DNA of 19,537 nucleotides from Thermoleophilia bacterium (GTDB taxonomy: Bacteria > Actinomycetota > Thermoleophilia > Gaiellales > JAICJC01): positions 1 through 19,537 of the forward strand of contig JAICJM010000061.1 in NCBI GenBank assembly GCA_025928435.1, in the 5' to 3' direction. Below the pieces are notes generated by a model. That model had not been told where the DNA came from, made no database searches, and saw nothing but the letters and a program-made list of their open reading frames with translations. The position numbers were made by a program, and so were the translations under genes. Shown here piece by piece: positions 7,379 through 16,668 of the stretch; position 1 is the stretch's first letter; each line of letters begins with the position of its first letter.

Positions 7379-8236
7379 ATGATGGCGGCGCCCCCTCCCC
7401 CGGCGGTCAGCCCGGCGGGGTTGATGGAGCTTCGGCACGGCGAGAACTTCTCCGTGGCGGCTGTCTGGATCCCCCGTCGCGAGCGGCGGCTGCTGCTCGC
7501 CGTCTACGCCTACTCCCGGTTCGTCGACGAGGTCGGCGACGGGGGCCGCGACGACGCGCTGGAGATGCTCGCCGCGATCGAGCACGACGTGCGCGCAGGA
7601 GCCGCCGGCGAGGCGCGGGTGCCGGCGCTGCGGCCCGTCCTGGCGGCGCTCGCGCGCGGCGGGCTGCCCCGGGAACCCCTGCTCGACCTGGTCGAGGCCA
7701 ACCGGCGCGACCAGCACGTGCACCGCTACGAGACATGGGAGGATCTGATCGGGTACTGCCGGCTCTCGGCCGATCCGGTCGGCCGGCTGGTGCTCGCGGC
7801 CATGGGCGCCTCGAACGAGGTGACGCGCCCGCTGTCCGACGCCGTCTGCTCGGCGCTCCAGGTCGTGGAGCACCTGCAGGACGTCCGCGAGGACGCCCGC
7901 ATGGGGCGGATCTACCTCCCCGGGGCCGACCTCGAAGCCGAGGGCGTGTCCGAGGCCGAGCTGCTCGACGCGCCGGCCGCCGGCCGCGGCCTGCGCCGGG
8001 TGATCGCCCTGCAGGCGGCCCGCGCGCGGTCGATGCTCGTCGCCGGATCGCCGCTCGTGGGGATGCTCCGGGGCTGGAGGCGGCCGGCGGTGGCGGGATA
8101 CGTGGCCGGTGGCCTGGCCGCGATCTCCGCGCTGGCCGCGGCGGACTACGACGTCCTGGGGGCGCGCCCGCGCCCCGGCAAGGCCGGGCGGGCGCTCGAG
8201 ACCGCCAGGGTGGCCGTGCGCGGGAGGGCCCGATGA
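7379..8236 (+). CDS. hpnC: HpnC, hydroxysqualene synthase
   Basis: A 285-residue trans-prenyltransferase of the squalene/phytoene synthase fold. In the HpnCDE route this enzyme converts presqualene diphosphate to hydroxysqualene. The first aspartate motif is DEVGD (50-54) and the second is QDVRED (167-172) followed by RIYLP. The N-terminal ELRHGENFSVAAVWIPR is typical of HpnC. The start is ATG 7379 or the adjacent ATG 7382, with GGGGAG at 7363-7368 overlapping the end of yjbQ. The end overlaps hpnD by 4 nt. HpnC and HpnD are paralogues; I assign this one as HpnC from its N-terminal ENF motif and its position first in the pair. Confidence 0.9.
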   Translation: MMAAPPPPAVSPAGLMELRHGENFSVAAVWIPRRERRLLLAVYAYSRFVDEVGDGGRDDALEMLAAIEHDVRAGAAGEARVPALRPVLAALARGGLPREPLLDLVEANRRDQHVHRYETWEDLIGYCRLSADPVGRLVLAAMGASNEVTRPLSDAVCSALQVVEHLQDVREDARMGRIYLPGADLEAEGVSEAELLDAPAAGRGLRRVIALQAARARSMLVAGSPLVGMLRGWRRPAVAGYVAGGLAAISALAAADYDVLGARPRPGKAGRALETARVAVRGRAR

Positions 8237-9081
8237 GCGGCCTCGCCGTGGCCGCACCGTACGAGCACTGCGAGGCGGTGACCCGCGCGAACGCCCGCAA
8301 CTTCTATTACGGCATCCGCCTGCTTCCGGGCCCGCGCCGGTCGGCCATGTGCGCGATCTACTCGTTCGCGCGGCGTGTGGACGACATCGCCGACGGCCCC
8401 GGCACGGAGGAGGCGAGGCTGGCCGGGCTGCGCGCCGCCTCGGACGATCTGCACCGGCTCGGGCAGCCCACGGACGACCGGGTGATGCTGGCCCTGGCCG
8501 ACGCCGCGGAGCGGTTCCCGATCCCGCTCGACGCCTTCGACGACCTGATCGAGGGGGCGCGGATGGACGTCGTCGGCGCCCGGTACGAGCGCTACGGCGA
8601 CCTGATCACGTACTGCCGCCGCGTGGCCGGGTCGATCGGCCGGCTGTCGCTGGGCGTGTTCGGTCCGGCGGGTGACACGGACGCCGACCGGCGCGCGGAC
8701 GATCTCGGAGTCGCCATGCAGCTCACGAACATCCTCCGCGACGTCGGAGAGGACCTCGCCGCCGGCCGCGTGTACCTGCCCGACGAGGACCTCGCCGCCT
8801 TCGGCTGTGACTTCGCGGGGCGGCCCGCGCCCGACGCGCTCGCCGGCCTGATCCGGTTCGAGGCGGCCCGCGCGCACGGGTGGTTCACCGTCGGCCGCAG
8901 GCTGCTGCCGGCGCTCGACCGGCCCAGCGCCGCGTGCGTCGCGACCATCGCCGGCACCTACGAGCAGCTGCTGCGCCGGATCGAGCGGCGCCCGGAGGCC
9001 GTCGTCCGGGAGCGCGTGCGCGTGCCGATATGGTCGAAGGCGTGGGTCGTCACCCGGGCCCTCGTGGGGTCGCGGACATGA
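8233..9081 (+). CDS. hpnD: HpnD, presqualene diphosphate synthase
   Basis: A 282-residue squalene/phytoene-synthase-fold protein. HpnD condenses two farnesyl diphosphates to presqualene diphosphate. The N-terminal ARNFYYGIRLLP (21-32) and the motifs DDIAD (50-54) and LRDVGEDLAAGRVYLP (168-183) are canonical, with both aspartate clusters complete. ATG 8233 overlaps the hpnC stop (ATGA) and has GGGAGGG at 8222-8228. A frame open from 7735 is only the shadow of hpnC. The end overlaps hpnE by ATGA, so hpnC, hpnD and hpnE are expected to be made in step. Confidence 0.93.
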   Translation: MSGLAVAAPYEHCEAVTRANARNFYYGIRLLPGPRRSAMCAIYSFARRVDDIADGPGTEEARLAGLRAASDDLHRLGQPTDDRVMLALADAAERFPIPLDAFDDLIEGARMDVVGARYERYGDLITYCRRVAGSIGRLSLGVFGPAGDTDADRRADDLGVAMQLTNILRDVGEDLAAGRVYLPDEDLAAFGCDFAGRPAPDALAGLIRFEAARAHGWFTVGRRLLPALDRPSAACVATIAGTYEQLLRRIERRPEAVVRERVRVPIWSKAWVVTRALVGSRT

Positions 9082-10421
9082 CGCGCGTCGACGTTCTGGT
9101 CGCCGGCGGCGGGCTGGCCGGGATCGCGGCGGCGCTCGCGTGCGCCGACGCGGGCCTCGAGGTCGTGCTCGCGGAGCGGCGGTCGGTGCTCGGCGGCGCG
9201 ACGTACTCGCTGGAGCGCGAGGGGCGCCTGATCGACAACGGCCAGCACGTCTTCCTGCGCTGCTGCACCGAGTACCGCGACCTGCTGCGCCGGCTCGGGT
9301 CGGAGGCGATGACGGAACTGCAGCCGCGCCTCGAGATCCCGCTCGCGCTCCCGGGCGGCACCGTGCGCCGGCTGCGCCGGGCGCCGCTGCCCGCACCGCT
9401 GCATCTCGGCCCCGTCCTGCTCGGCCTGCCGGGGCTCTCTCCCGTCGAACGCCTGTGCGCGGCTACCGCGGTGCTGGCGCTGCGAGGCGTCGACCCGGAC
9501 GACCCGCAGGCCGACGCCCAGAGCCTGGGCGAGTGGCTGCGCGAGCGCCGCCAGTCGACGGCGGCCGTGCATGCGCTCTGGGAGCTGATCGTCCGCCCCA
9601 CCCTGAACCTGCGTGCCGGCGACGCATCGCTCGCGATGGCCGCGCGCGTGTTCCGCACCGGCCTGCTCGAGGGCGCGGACGCCGGGGACATCGGGTGGGC
9701 GAGCGCGCCGCTGCGCCAGGTGCACGGCGAGCCCGCGACCCGCGCCCTGGCCGCGGCCGGCGTCGCCGTGCGGCTGCACGCGAGCGTCGCCGCGATCGAC
9801 CGGCGCGGCGACGGGATGGTCGCGAACGTCAGCGGAGACGAGATCGGGGCCGACGCCGTGATCTCCTGCATGCCGCCCCGCCAGGCGGTGCGGTCGCTGC
9901 CGCCGGCGGCCCTCGATCCTGGCACGGCGGCGGCGCTCGGCACCTCGCCGATCCTGAACCTGCACGTCGTCTACGACCGGCCGGTGACACGGCTGCGCTT
10001 CGCCGCGGCGGCGCGGGGGCCGGTCCAGTGGGTGTTCGACCGCACCGCCGCGGCGGGCGGCGACGGACAGTATCTGGCCGTGACGCTTTCGGCCGCCGAC
10101 GAGCTCGCAGACTGGCCGACGGCCCGCCTGCGGACGCTGTTCGAGCCCGCGCTCGCCGATCTGTTCCCGGCAGCGCGGGGCGCGCGGATGGAGGAGTTCT
10201 TCGTCACGCGCGAGCGCCACGCCACCTTCCGGGCCGCTCCGGGAAGCGGACGGGCGCGGCCGGGCGCACGCACGCCGATGGCCGGCCTCTACCTGGCCGG
10301 ATCGTGGACGCAGACGGGCTGGCCGGACACGATGGAGGGCGCGGTGCGCAGCGGCCGGGCGGCCGCGGCGGCGCTCCTGGCCGACCGGTCGGCCGCGCCC
10401 CGGGCAAGGACGGCAGCGTGA
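9078..10421 (+). CDS. hpnE: HpnE, hydroxysqualene dehydroxylase
   Basis: A 447-residue FAD-dependent amine-oxidase-fold protein. HpnE reductively removes the hydroxyl of hydroxysqualene to give squalene. The dinucleotide-binding motif VAGGGLAGIAAA (8-19) with the acidic residue at the end of the second strand (VVLAERR) starts the protein. The substrate-side LIDNGQHVFLRCCTEY and the C-terminal FAD loop LYLAGSWTQTGWPDTMEGA match HpnE rather than phytoene desaturases. It starts in the ATGA shared with hpnD and ends in the GTGA shared with the prenyl synthase. With hpnC and hpnD it makes a complete bacterial squalene route. Confidence 0.93.
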   Translation: MTRVDVLVAGGGLAGIAAALACADAGLEVVLAERRSVLGGATYSLEREGRLIDNGQHVFLRCCTEYRDLLRRLGSEAMTELQPRLEIPLALPGGTVRRLRRAPLPAPLHLGPVLLGLPGLSPVERLCAATAVLALRGVDPDDPQADAQSLGEWLRERRQSTAAVHALWELIVRPTLNLRAGDASLAMAARVFRTGLLEGADAGDIGWASAPLRQVHGEPATRALAAAGVAVRLHASVAAIDRRGDGMVANVSGDEIGADAVISCMPPRQAVRSLPPAALDPGTAAALGTSPILNLHVVYDRPVTRLRFAAAARGPVQWVFDRTAAAGGDGQYLAVTLSAADELADWPTARLRTLFEPALADLFPAARGARMEEFFVTRERHATFRAAPGSGRARPGARTPMAGLYLAGSWTQTGWPDTMEGAVRSGRAAAAALLADRSAAPRARTAA

Positions 10422-11437
10422 CCGCGCTGCTCCCCGATCCCGTCGCCGAGGCGACCGCCGCCGTGATGCCGGCGCTCGACGCCGCGCTCGCCGGGCTGCA
10501 CCCGAGCCTCGCCGCGGTCGCCCGCTACCACCGTGGCACCGCCGACGCGGAGGGCCGCCCGGCCCCGCAGGGCGCCGGCGGCGGCAAGGCGCTGCGCGGC
10601 ACGATCGCCATGCTCGCGGCCGAGTCCGCCGGCGCCGCGTCGGCCGGGACGGCGGCGGCGACCGCCGTCGAGCTCGTCCACGACTTCTCGCTCCTGCACG
10701 ACGACGTGATGGACGGCGACCGCACCCGTCGCGGCCGTCCCGCCGCATGGGTCGTGTTCGGCGCCGGACAGGCCGTCCTCGCGGGCGACGCGCTCGTCGT
10801 CCTGGCCTGCCGCGTGCTCTCGGCGTCCGGGAGCGACCGGGCCGCCGAGGCGGTGGACACGCTGCTGGACGCGACGGCGGAGCTGATCGACGGCCAGGCG
10901 CGCGACCTCGCGCTCGAGGGCGCCGAGCATGCGTCCGTCGACGAGACGCTGAGCATGTGCGCGGGCAAGACCGGAGCCCTGATCGCGTGCTCGGCCGAGC
11001 TGGGCGCGCTCCTGGGGGGCGGCTCGCCGGCCGTCGTCGAGGCGCTGGCCGGCTTCGGCCGCCACCTCGGCATCGCCTTCCAGGCGCGCGACGACATCCT
11101 CGGGATCTGGGGCCGCGAGCCGGTCACCGGCAAGCCCGCCTACGGCGACCTGCGGCGGCGCAAGCGGACGCTGCCGGTCACCTACGCGCTGGCCGCCGCC
11201 GACGGGACGGCTGACGCGCTCCGCCGGGAGCTGGACGCCGCCCCTGACGCGCCGGAGACGGACGTGGAGCGGCTGGCGCTGCGGGTCGAGCGCGCCGGGG
11301 GCCGCGAGCGGACCGAGGAGCTGGCCGCGCGGGAGCTGGCCGCGGCGCTCGCGCTCCTGGACGCCGCCGCGATCCCGTCCGGCGTCCGCGACCGGCTCGC
11401 GAGCGTGGCCCGGTTCGTGACGGAGCGTGACCGGTGA
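10418..11437 (+). CDS. Polyprenyl diphosphate synthase (FPP/GGPP type)
   Basis: A 339-residue trans-isoprenyl diphosphate synthase that elongates DMAPP with IPP. The first aspartate-rich motif is DDVMD (95-99) with the following RTRRGRP. The second is DDILG (225-229), with glycine in place of the third aspartate, as often seen in this group. The usual GGKRLRP box is GGKALRG (55-61). Phe90, five residues before the first motif, is a bulky position associated with stopping at C15-C20, fitting a supplier of FPP for squalene; the exact chain length is inference. GTG 10418 overlaps the hpnE stop, and its end overlaps the cyclase start, both by GTGA. Confidence 0.88.
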   Translation: MTALLPDPVAEATAAVMPALDAALAGLHPSLAAVARYHRGTADAEGRPAPQGAGGGKALRGTIAMLAAESAGAASAGTAAATAVELVHDFSLLHDDVMDGDRTRRGRPAAWVVFGAGQAVLAGDALVVLACRVLSASGSDRAAEAVDTLLDATAELIDGQARDLALEGAEHASVDETLSMCAGKTGALIACSAELGALLGGGSPAVVEALAGFGRHLGIAFQARDDILGIWGREPVTGKPAYGDLRRRKRTLPVTYALAAADGTADALRRELDAAPDAPETDVERLALRVERAGGRERTEELAARELAAALALLDAAAIPSGVRDRLASVARFVTERDR

Positions 11438-13305
11438 CGACGCAGATCCATCGCCCACGGAGCGAGACCGGCCGGCGCGGGCTCGACCTCGCGGTCGACG
11501 CGCTGCTGCGGGAGCAGGCGCCCGCCGGATGGTGGAAGGGCGAGCTCGAGACCAACGTGACCATCGACGCCGAGGATCTCTTCCTGCGCCACTTCCTGGG
11601 CGTCCTGGGGCCGGATGTGACCGAGCCGACCGCCCGCTGGATCCGCCACCGCCAGCGCGACGACGGCAGCTGGGCGACCTTCCACGGCGGCCCGGCCGAC
11701 GTGTCGACGACCGTCGAGGCGTACGTCGGGCTGCGCCTGGCGGGCGACCGGCCCGACGAGGGGCACATGGCGGCGGCCCGGCGGGTCATCCTCGACGGCG
11801 GCGGGCTCGAACGGGCGCGGGTCTTCACGAAGATCTGGCTCGCCCTGATGGGGATGTGGGACTGGCAGCACGTCCCGGTGCTGCCTCCGGAGCTGATCTT
11901 CCTGCCCTCGTGGGCGCCGCTCAACATCTACGACTTCGCCTGCTGGGCGCGCCAGACCATCGTGCCGCTCACCATCGTCTCCGCCTACCGGCCGGTGCGC
12001 CGGGCCGGCTTCGGCGTCGAGGAGCTGCGGGCGGGCGGGCGGCCCATGCCGCCGCCCGAGGGCGGCTGGGAGCACGCCTTCACGGCGATCGACCGCGTCC
12101 TCGGCCGCTACCACCGCCACCACGTCAAGCGCCTGCGCGCGGCCGCTCTGCGCCGGGCCGAGGGCTGGATCCTCGACCGCCAGGAGGCCGACGGCTCGTG
12201 GGGCGGCATCCAGCCCCCGTGGGTGTACTCGCTGATCGCGCTCGCGCTGCGCGGCTACGACCTCGGCCATCCGGCGATGCGGCGCGGCCTCGACGGCCTC
12301 GAGGGGTTCACGGTGCACGAGGACGGCTTCCGCCGGATCGAGGCGTGCCAATCGCCGGTGTGGGACACGGGGCTGGCCGTCATTGCCCTTCTCGACGCGG
12401 GCCTGCCGCGCGACCACCCGGCGCTCGCGCGGGCCGGCGCGTGGCTCGAAAGCGAGGAGATCGGCGTCCGCGGCGACTGGGCGGTGCGCCGCCCCGGCCT
12501 GCAGCCGTCCGGGTGGGCGTTCGAGTTCGCGAACGACCTCTACCCCGATATCGACGACACCGCGGTCATCGCGCTCGCGCTGCAGCGGCTCGCCCCGGGC
12601 GACGGCGGCCCGCCGCCCGCGGTGCGCCGGGGCGCCGCCTGGGTGGCCGGGATGCAGTCGGCCGGCGGCGGCTGGGGCGCGTTCGACGCCGAGAACGAGC
12701 GCGAGCTGTGCCGGCGCCCGCCCTTCTGCGACTTCGGCGAGGTGATCGATCCCCCGAGCGCGGACGTCACCGCACACGTCGTCGAGCTGCTCGCCGGCGT
12801 CCCCGGCCACGGACACGAGCTGCGAACCGGCCTGCGCTGGCTGCTCGACGAGCAGGAGCCGGACGGCGCCTGGTTCGGCCGCTGGGGCGCGAACCTGGTC
12901 TACGGCACGGGCGCCGCGCTCCCCGCGCTGCGCGCCGCCGGCGTCGGCCGCGACCATCCGGCCGTCCGCAACGGCGTCGGCTTCCTGCTCGGCGTGCAGA
13001 ACGGCGACGGCGGCTGGGGGGAGGACCTGCGCGGTTACCGCGACCCGGATTGGCGCGCCCGCGGCGCCTCGACGGCATCGCAGACAGCCTGGGCCCTGAT
13101 CGGGCTGCACGCCGCGGGCGAGACGGGCGACGGCGTCCGGCGCGGCCTGCGCTGGCTGCTCGACCACCAGCTCCCGGACGGCGGCTGGGACGAGCCGCTG
13201 TACACCGGCACCGGCTTCCCGGGCGACTTCTACATCAACTACCACCTCTATCGCATGGTCTTCCCGGTGATGGCGCTGGGACGGTTCCGGGAAGTGCTGC
13301 CGTGA
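11434..13305 (+). CDS. hpnF: Squalene-hopene cyclase
   Basis: A 623-residue class II triterpene cyclase that cyclises squalene to hopene/hopanol at the membrane surface. The catalytic acid motif is DIDDTA (Asp372-Asp375). Several QW-type repeats are visible: QRDDGSW, QEADGSW, QSAGGGW, QEPDGAW, QNGDGGW and QLPDGGW. The C-terminal [16 protein letters not shown] is the canonical end signature of bacterial squalene-hopene cyclases. Length is normal. GTG 11434 lies in the GTGA shared with the prenyl synthase. Its own stop overlaps the GTG of the hpnG-ispH gene. No residue expected for cyclisation appears missing. Confidence 0.95.
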   Translation: MTTQIHRPRSETGRRGLDLAVDALLREQAPAGWWKGELETNVTIDAEDLFLRHFLGVLGPDVTEPTARWIRHRQRDDGSWATFHGGPADVSTTVEAYVGLRLAGDRPDEGHMAAARRVILDGGGLERARVFTKIWLALMGMWDWQHVPVLPPELIFLPSWAPLNIYDFACWARQTIVPLTIVSAYRPVRRAGFGVEELRAGGRPMPPPEGGWEHAFTAIDRVLGRYHRHHVKRLRAAALRRAEGWILDRQEADGSWGGIQPPWVYSLIALALRGYDLGHPAMRRGLDGLEGFTVHEDGFRRIEACQSPVWDTGLAVIALLDAGLPRDHPALARAGAWLESEEIGVRGDWAVRRPGLQPSGWAFEFANDLYPDIDDTAVIALALQRLAPGDGGPPPAVRRGAAWVAGMQSAGGGWGAFDAENERELCRRPPFCDFGEVIDPPSADVTAHVVELLAGVPGHGHELRTGLRWLLDEQEPDGAWFGRWGANLVYGTGAALPALRAAGVGRDHPAVRNGVGFLLGVQNGDGGWGEDLRGYRDPDWRARGASTASQTAWALIGLHAAGETGDGVRRGLRWLLDHQLPDGGWDEPLYTGTGFPGDFYINYHLYRMVFPVMALGRFREVLP

Positions 13306-14798
13306 GCGCCCGCCCGGTCGTCGCCGCGCCGCTCGTCGTCGAGGCCGCCATGCTCCGCGGCGCCCGTGCCGACGCCGACGTCATCCACACGGGCATGGGG
13401 CCGCGGCGCGCCGCCGACGCGGCCCGCACGCTCGCGCGCGACGACCACGCCGGCCTGGCGGTCGCCGGCCTCTGCGCCGCGATCTCGCCCGATCTGCGGC
13501 CCGGCGACGTCGTGCTCGCAGACGCCGTCGACGACGGTGAGCGGCGCACGCCGCTCCCGGCCGACGCGCTGCTCGAGCACGAGCTGCGCCGGTGCGGCCT
13601 GCGCGTCCACCGGGGCCCGATCCGGTGCGTCGACCACGTCCTGGGCACGCGCGAGCGGGCGGCGCTGGCAGGCGCCGGCGCGATCGCCGCCGACATGGAA
13701 TCGGCCCAGCTGATCGAAGCCGCGGGCGACCGGCCGCGGGCCGTCGTGCGGGTCGTCGTCGAGCCCGAGGGCCGCGGCCTGCTCTCGCCGCGGACGGCGC
13801 TCGACGGCGTGCGTGCGCTCCGCGCCCTGCGGCGGGGCGGCGCGGCGATCTCCCTGTGGGCGCGAGCGCTCGCCCCGCGCACCGTGCTGCTGGCGGGGCC
13901 GCGCTCGTTCTGCGCGGGCGTCGACCGCGCCATCGAGATCGTCGAGCGGGCGCTGGAGCTGCGGGGCGCGCCGATCTACGTGCGCAAGCAGATCGTCCAC
14001 AACGTCCACGTGGTCGCGCGCCTCGAGCGGCTCGGGGCGGTGTTCGTCGAGGAGCTCGCCGAGGTGCCGTCGGGCGCGACGGTCGTGTTCTCGGCCCACG
14101 GCGTCTCCCCCGAGGTGCGCCGCCGCGCGGCGGAGCGCAGGCTCGATGTCATCGACGCCACCTGCCCGCTCGTCGCCAAGGTGCACGCGGAGGCGCGCCG
14201 GTTCGCCGCCCGCGGGGACTCGATCCTGCTGATCGGACACGCCGGGCACGAGGAGGTCGAGGGCACCCTGGGCGAGGCCCCGGAGAACATCACCCTCGTC
14301 GAAGGCCCCGAGGATGCCGCCCACGTCGAGCTCAAGGATCCGGAGCACGTCAGCTACCTGACCCAGACGACGCTCGCGGTCGACGAGACCCAGGAGGTCG
14401 TCGAGGAGCTGCGCAAGCGCTACCCGAGCCTGGCCTCTCCCCCGGCGGACGACATCTGCTACGCCACCCACAACCGCCAGCAGGCGCTGCGCGAGGTCGC
14501 GCACGACTCCGACCTCGTCCTGGTGGTCGGCTCGGAGACCTCGTCCAACTCGAAGCGGCTGGTCGAGGTGGCCGAGCGCGCGGGGACGCGGGCACAGCTG
14601 ATCGACGACGCGCACGACATCCGGCTCGCGTGGCTGGAGGGCGTCCGCACGGTCGGGCTCACGGCGGGCGCCTCCGCGCCCGACCGCCTGGTGTGGCAGG
14701 TCGTCGAGGCCCTCCGCGACCTGGGTGACGTGCACGTGGACGACCGCGCGATCACCCGCGAGACGACACGGTTCAACCTACCCCGGGAGGTGAGGTGA
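13302..14798 (+). CDS. HpnG-IspH fusion protein
   Basis: One 498-residue frame joining two enzymes. Residues 1 to about 180 are an HpnG-type nucleoside phosphorylase ([10 protein letters not shown], the mid-domain [19 protein letters not shown], and the purine-site motif ADMESAQL at 130-137), which removes adenine from adenosylhopane. Residues about 194-498 are a full IspH (HMBPP reductase, MEP pathway): cluster cysteines 204 ([10 protein letters not shown]), 288 (DATCPLV) and 386 ([10 protein letters not shown]); VHN His233; [11 protein letters not shown] with His316 and catalytic Glu318; [25 protein letters not shown] short Arg/Ala linker joins them. GTG 13302 overlaps the cyclase stop (GTGA). 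An in-frame GTG at 13884 (residue 195) could in principle start IspH alone, but it has no ribosome site. The usual arrangement is separate genes. Confidence 0.9.
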   Translation: MSARPVVAAPLVVEAAMLRGARADADVIHTGMGPRRAADAARTLARDDHAGLAVAGLCAAISPDLRPGDVVLADAVDDGERRTPLPADALLEHELRRCGLRVHRGPIRCVDHVLGTRERAALAGAGAIAADMESAQLIEAAGDRPRAVVRVVVEPEGRGLLSPRTALDGVRALRALRRGGAAISLWARALAPRTVLLAGPRSFCAGVDRAIEIVERALELRGAPIYVRKQIVHNVHVVARLERLGAVFVEELAEVPSGATVVFSAHGVSPEVRRRAAERRLDVIDATCPLVAKVHAEARRFAARGDSILLIGHAGHEEVEGTLGEAPENITLVEGPEDAAHVELKDPEHVSYLTQTTLAVDETQEVVEELRKRYPSLASPPADDICYATHNRQQALREVAHDSDLVLVVGSETSSNSKRLVEVAERAGTRAQLIDDAHDIRLAWLEGVRTVGLTAGASAPDRLVWQVVEALRDLGDVHVDDRAITRETTRFNLPREVR

Positions 14799-14799
14799 C

Positions 14800-15807
14800 A
14801 TGGCCATCCCGTTCAGACAGAGCGTTCGTATCGGCGCCTACCTGATGCGACAGCGCATCGCCCGGCGCGAGAAGTACCCCCTGCTGGTCGAGCTCGAGCC
14901 GCTCTTCCAGTGCAATCTGGCGTGTTCGTTCTGCGGCAAGATCCAGCACCCCGAGCACGTCCTGAAGCAGCGGATGCCGGTCGACACGGCCCTGGCCGCG
15001 ATCGACGAGTGCGGCGCGCCGATGGTGTCGATCGCCGGCGGCGAGCCGCTCGTGCACCCGGAGGTGCACGTGATCGCGTCCGAGCTCGTCAAGCGGCGCA
15101 AGTTCGTCTTCCTGTGCACGAACGGGATCCTGATGAAGAAGCGGATGGAGCGGTTCACGCCGTCGCCCTACTTCACCTGGGTCGTGCACCTGGACGGGAT
15201 GCGCGAGCGGCACGACCGGTTCGTCGAGCGCGAGGGCATCTTCGACATCGCCGTCGAGGCGATCCGGGAGGCGAAGGAGCGTGGGTTCCGGGTGTCGACG
15301 AACACCACGTTCCTGACCACGGACACGCCCAGGACGGTTCGCAACGTGCTGGACTTCCTGAACGACGACCTCGAGGTCGACTCGATCCAGATCTCGCCCG
15401 CCTACGCCTACGAGAAGGCGCCCGACCAGGAGCACTTCCCGGGCGTCGGGCAGACGCGGCGGCTGTTCTCGGAGGCCTTCGCGGGCGGCGGCCGCAAGCG
15501 CTGGCGGCTGAACCACACGCCGCTCTACCTCGACTTCCTCGAGGGCAAGGCCGACTTCCAGTGCACGCCGTGGGGCATCCCGAGCTACTCCGTGTTCGGC
15601 TGGCAGCGGCCGTGCTACCTGATGTCCGACGGCTACACGAGCACGTACAAGGAGCTCATCGAGACGACGGACTGGAGCAAGTACGGGCGCGGGAACGACC
15701 CCCGGTGTGCGAACTGCATGGCGCACTGCGGGTACGAGCCGACCGCCGTGCTCGCGACGACGGGCTCGCTGCGCGAGTCCGTGCGGGCAATGGCCGGGCG
15801 TGGGTAG
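14800..15807 (+). CDS. hpnH: HpnH, adenosylhopane synthase (radical SAM)
   Basis: A 335-residue radical SAM enzyme that adds the 5'-deoxyadenosyl radical to hopene (diploptene), forming adenosylhopane, the substrate of HpnG. The 4Fe-4S motif is CNLACSFC (Cys38, Cys42, Cys45) followed by the SAM-binding IAGGEPL. HpnH-typical blocks include VVHLDGMRERHD, QISPAYAYEKAPDQEHF and the C-terminal cysteine cluster CANCMAHCGYEPTA. ATG 14800 starts 1 nt after the fusion-gene stop with a strong GGGAGGTGAGG site. It is the last gene of the operon; only 19 nt separate it from the convergent SDR gene, with at most a weak 5-bp hairpin (15801-15805/15815-15819) spanning its stop. Confidence 0.95.
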   Translation: MAIPFRQSVRIGAYLMRQRIARREKYPLLVELEPLFQCNLACSFCGKIQHPEHVLKQRMPVDTALAAIDECGAPMVSIAGGEPLVHPEVHVIASELVKRRKFVFLCTNGILMKKRMERFTPSPYFTWVVHLDGMRERHDRFVEREGIFDIAVEAIREAKERGFRVSTNTTFLTTDTPRTVRNVLDFLNDDLEVDSIQISPAYAYEKAPDQEHFPGVGQTRRLFSEAFAGGGRKRWRLNHTPLYLDFLEGKADFQCTPWGIPSYSVFGWQRPCYLMSDGYTSTYKELIETTDWSKYGRGNDPRCANCMAHCGYEPTAVLATTGSLRESVRAMAGRG

Positions 15808-15826
15808 ATGATTGACCCATAAGGCG

Positions 15827-16579
15827 TCAGCCGAACCGGTCGACGAGCGGCCGGTAGAGCTCCGGCAGCGCGCCGCGGAGCCGCATCGGCCCGCCGAGCC
15901 AGCCGGGGACGACGACCTGGGCCCGGTCGCGCCGGATCGCGTCGACGATGGCGGCGGCGACGCGCTCGGCCGGCACCGGGCGGGGGAAGCCGCGCGCGTA
16001 GGGCACGCCCCGGCGCTCGAAGAACGGCGTTGCGACCGGGCCGGGGATGACCACCGAGAACCCGACCGGCGAGCGTGCATGCTCCTGCCGCAGCGACTCG
16101 GTGAACGCGGCCAGCGCCGCCTTGCAGGCGGCGTAGACCGCCTCCCCGCGGCCGCCGGCGTGGCCGGCGATCGAGCCGACGCTGACGACGTGGCCGCGGC
16201 CGCGCTCGGCCATGCCGGGGAGCAGCGCCCGGGTCAGCTCGAGCGCCGCCGTCAGGTCGACCTGCACGAGCCGCGCGATCTCCGGCTCCGGCATCTCCGC
16301 GAACCGGCCCGCCCAGCCGAGCCCGGCATTGTTGACGAGCACGTCGACCCGGCCGTGGGCCGCCTGGGCGGCCGCCGCCAGCGTCCCGGTGGCGCCGGCC
16401 TCGGCCAGGTCGGCGACGAGTGCGGTGCCGCCGACGCGCGCGGCCACCTCCTCGGTGCGCTTCGGGTCCGATCCGGCGGCGAGCACATGCGCGCCCCGCG
16501 ATGACAGAGCCCGGGCCGTCGCCGCCCCGATCCCGCTCGACGCCCCGGTCACGAGGCACACCGATCCGCGCACGTCCAC
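15827..16579 (-). CDS. Short-chain dehydrogenase/reductase (SDR)
   Basis: A 250-residue classical SDR using NAD(P). The cofactor motif is TGASSGIG (11-18), with NNAG at 83-86. The catalytic residues are Ser136 (VVSVGSIAGH), Tyr149 and Lys153 (YAACK). The C-terminus (PRPVPAERVAAAIVDAIRR and MRLRGALPELY) matches the broad DltE/YqjQ-like group often annotated as acting on fatty or other hydrophobic substrates; the true substrate is unknown. GTG 16579 is chosen because a TATAAC box ends 6 nt upstream, which would put the transcript start on the GTG. It converges on hpnH and is not part of the hopanoid operon by strand. Confidence 0.88.
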   Translation of the reverse strand: MDVRGSVCLVTGASSGIGAATARALSSRGAHVLAAGSDPKRTEEVAARVGGTALVADLAEAGATGTLAAAAQAAHGRVDVLVNNAGLGWAGRFAEMPEPEIARLVQVDLTAALELTRALLPGMAERGRGHVVSVGSIAGHAGGRGEAVYAACKAALAAFTESLRQEHARSPVGFSVVIPGPVATPFFERRGVPYARGFPRPVPAERVAAAIVDAIRRDRAQVVVPGWLGGPMRLRGALPELYRPLVDRFG

Positions 16580-16585
16580 GGCCCG

Positions 16586-16591
16586 GTTATA
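16586..16591 (-). promoter_or_regulatory. -10 box for a possible leaderless SDR transcript
   Basis: On the minus strand, TATAAC (16591 to 16586) is separated from the GTG start at 16579 by six bases (CGGGCC). Actinobacterial leaderless mRNAs commonly have a TANNNT-like -10 box at this distance. No convincing -35 box or ribosome-binding site is visible. The plus strand of the same site reads TTATACC and may serve the divergent acyltransferase gene. Confidence 0.4.
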
Positions 16592-16668
16592 CCCCGTCGG
16601 ACGGCTCCGGGGAGCGGCCGGAGGCGCCGTTCGGGCGCGGGCCGGTCGCGGCGCGCGTACTCGAGCGG

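Noticed and set aside
8958..10748. 596-codon minus-strand open frame opposite hpnE
   Set aside because: Arg/His-rich low-complexity translation without motifs; it spans two well-supported plus-strand genes.
13248..14735. Long minus-strand open frame opposite the fusion gene
   Set aside because: Antisense shadow common in very GC-rich DNA; no recognisable protein motifs, while the plus strand has catalytic motifs throughout.
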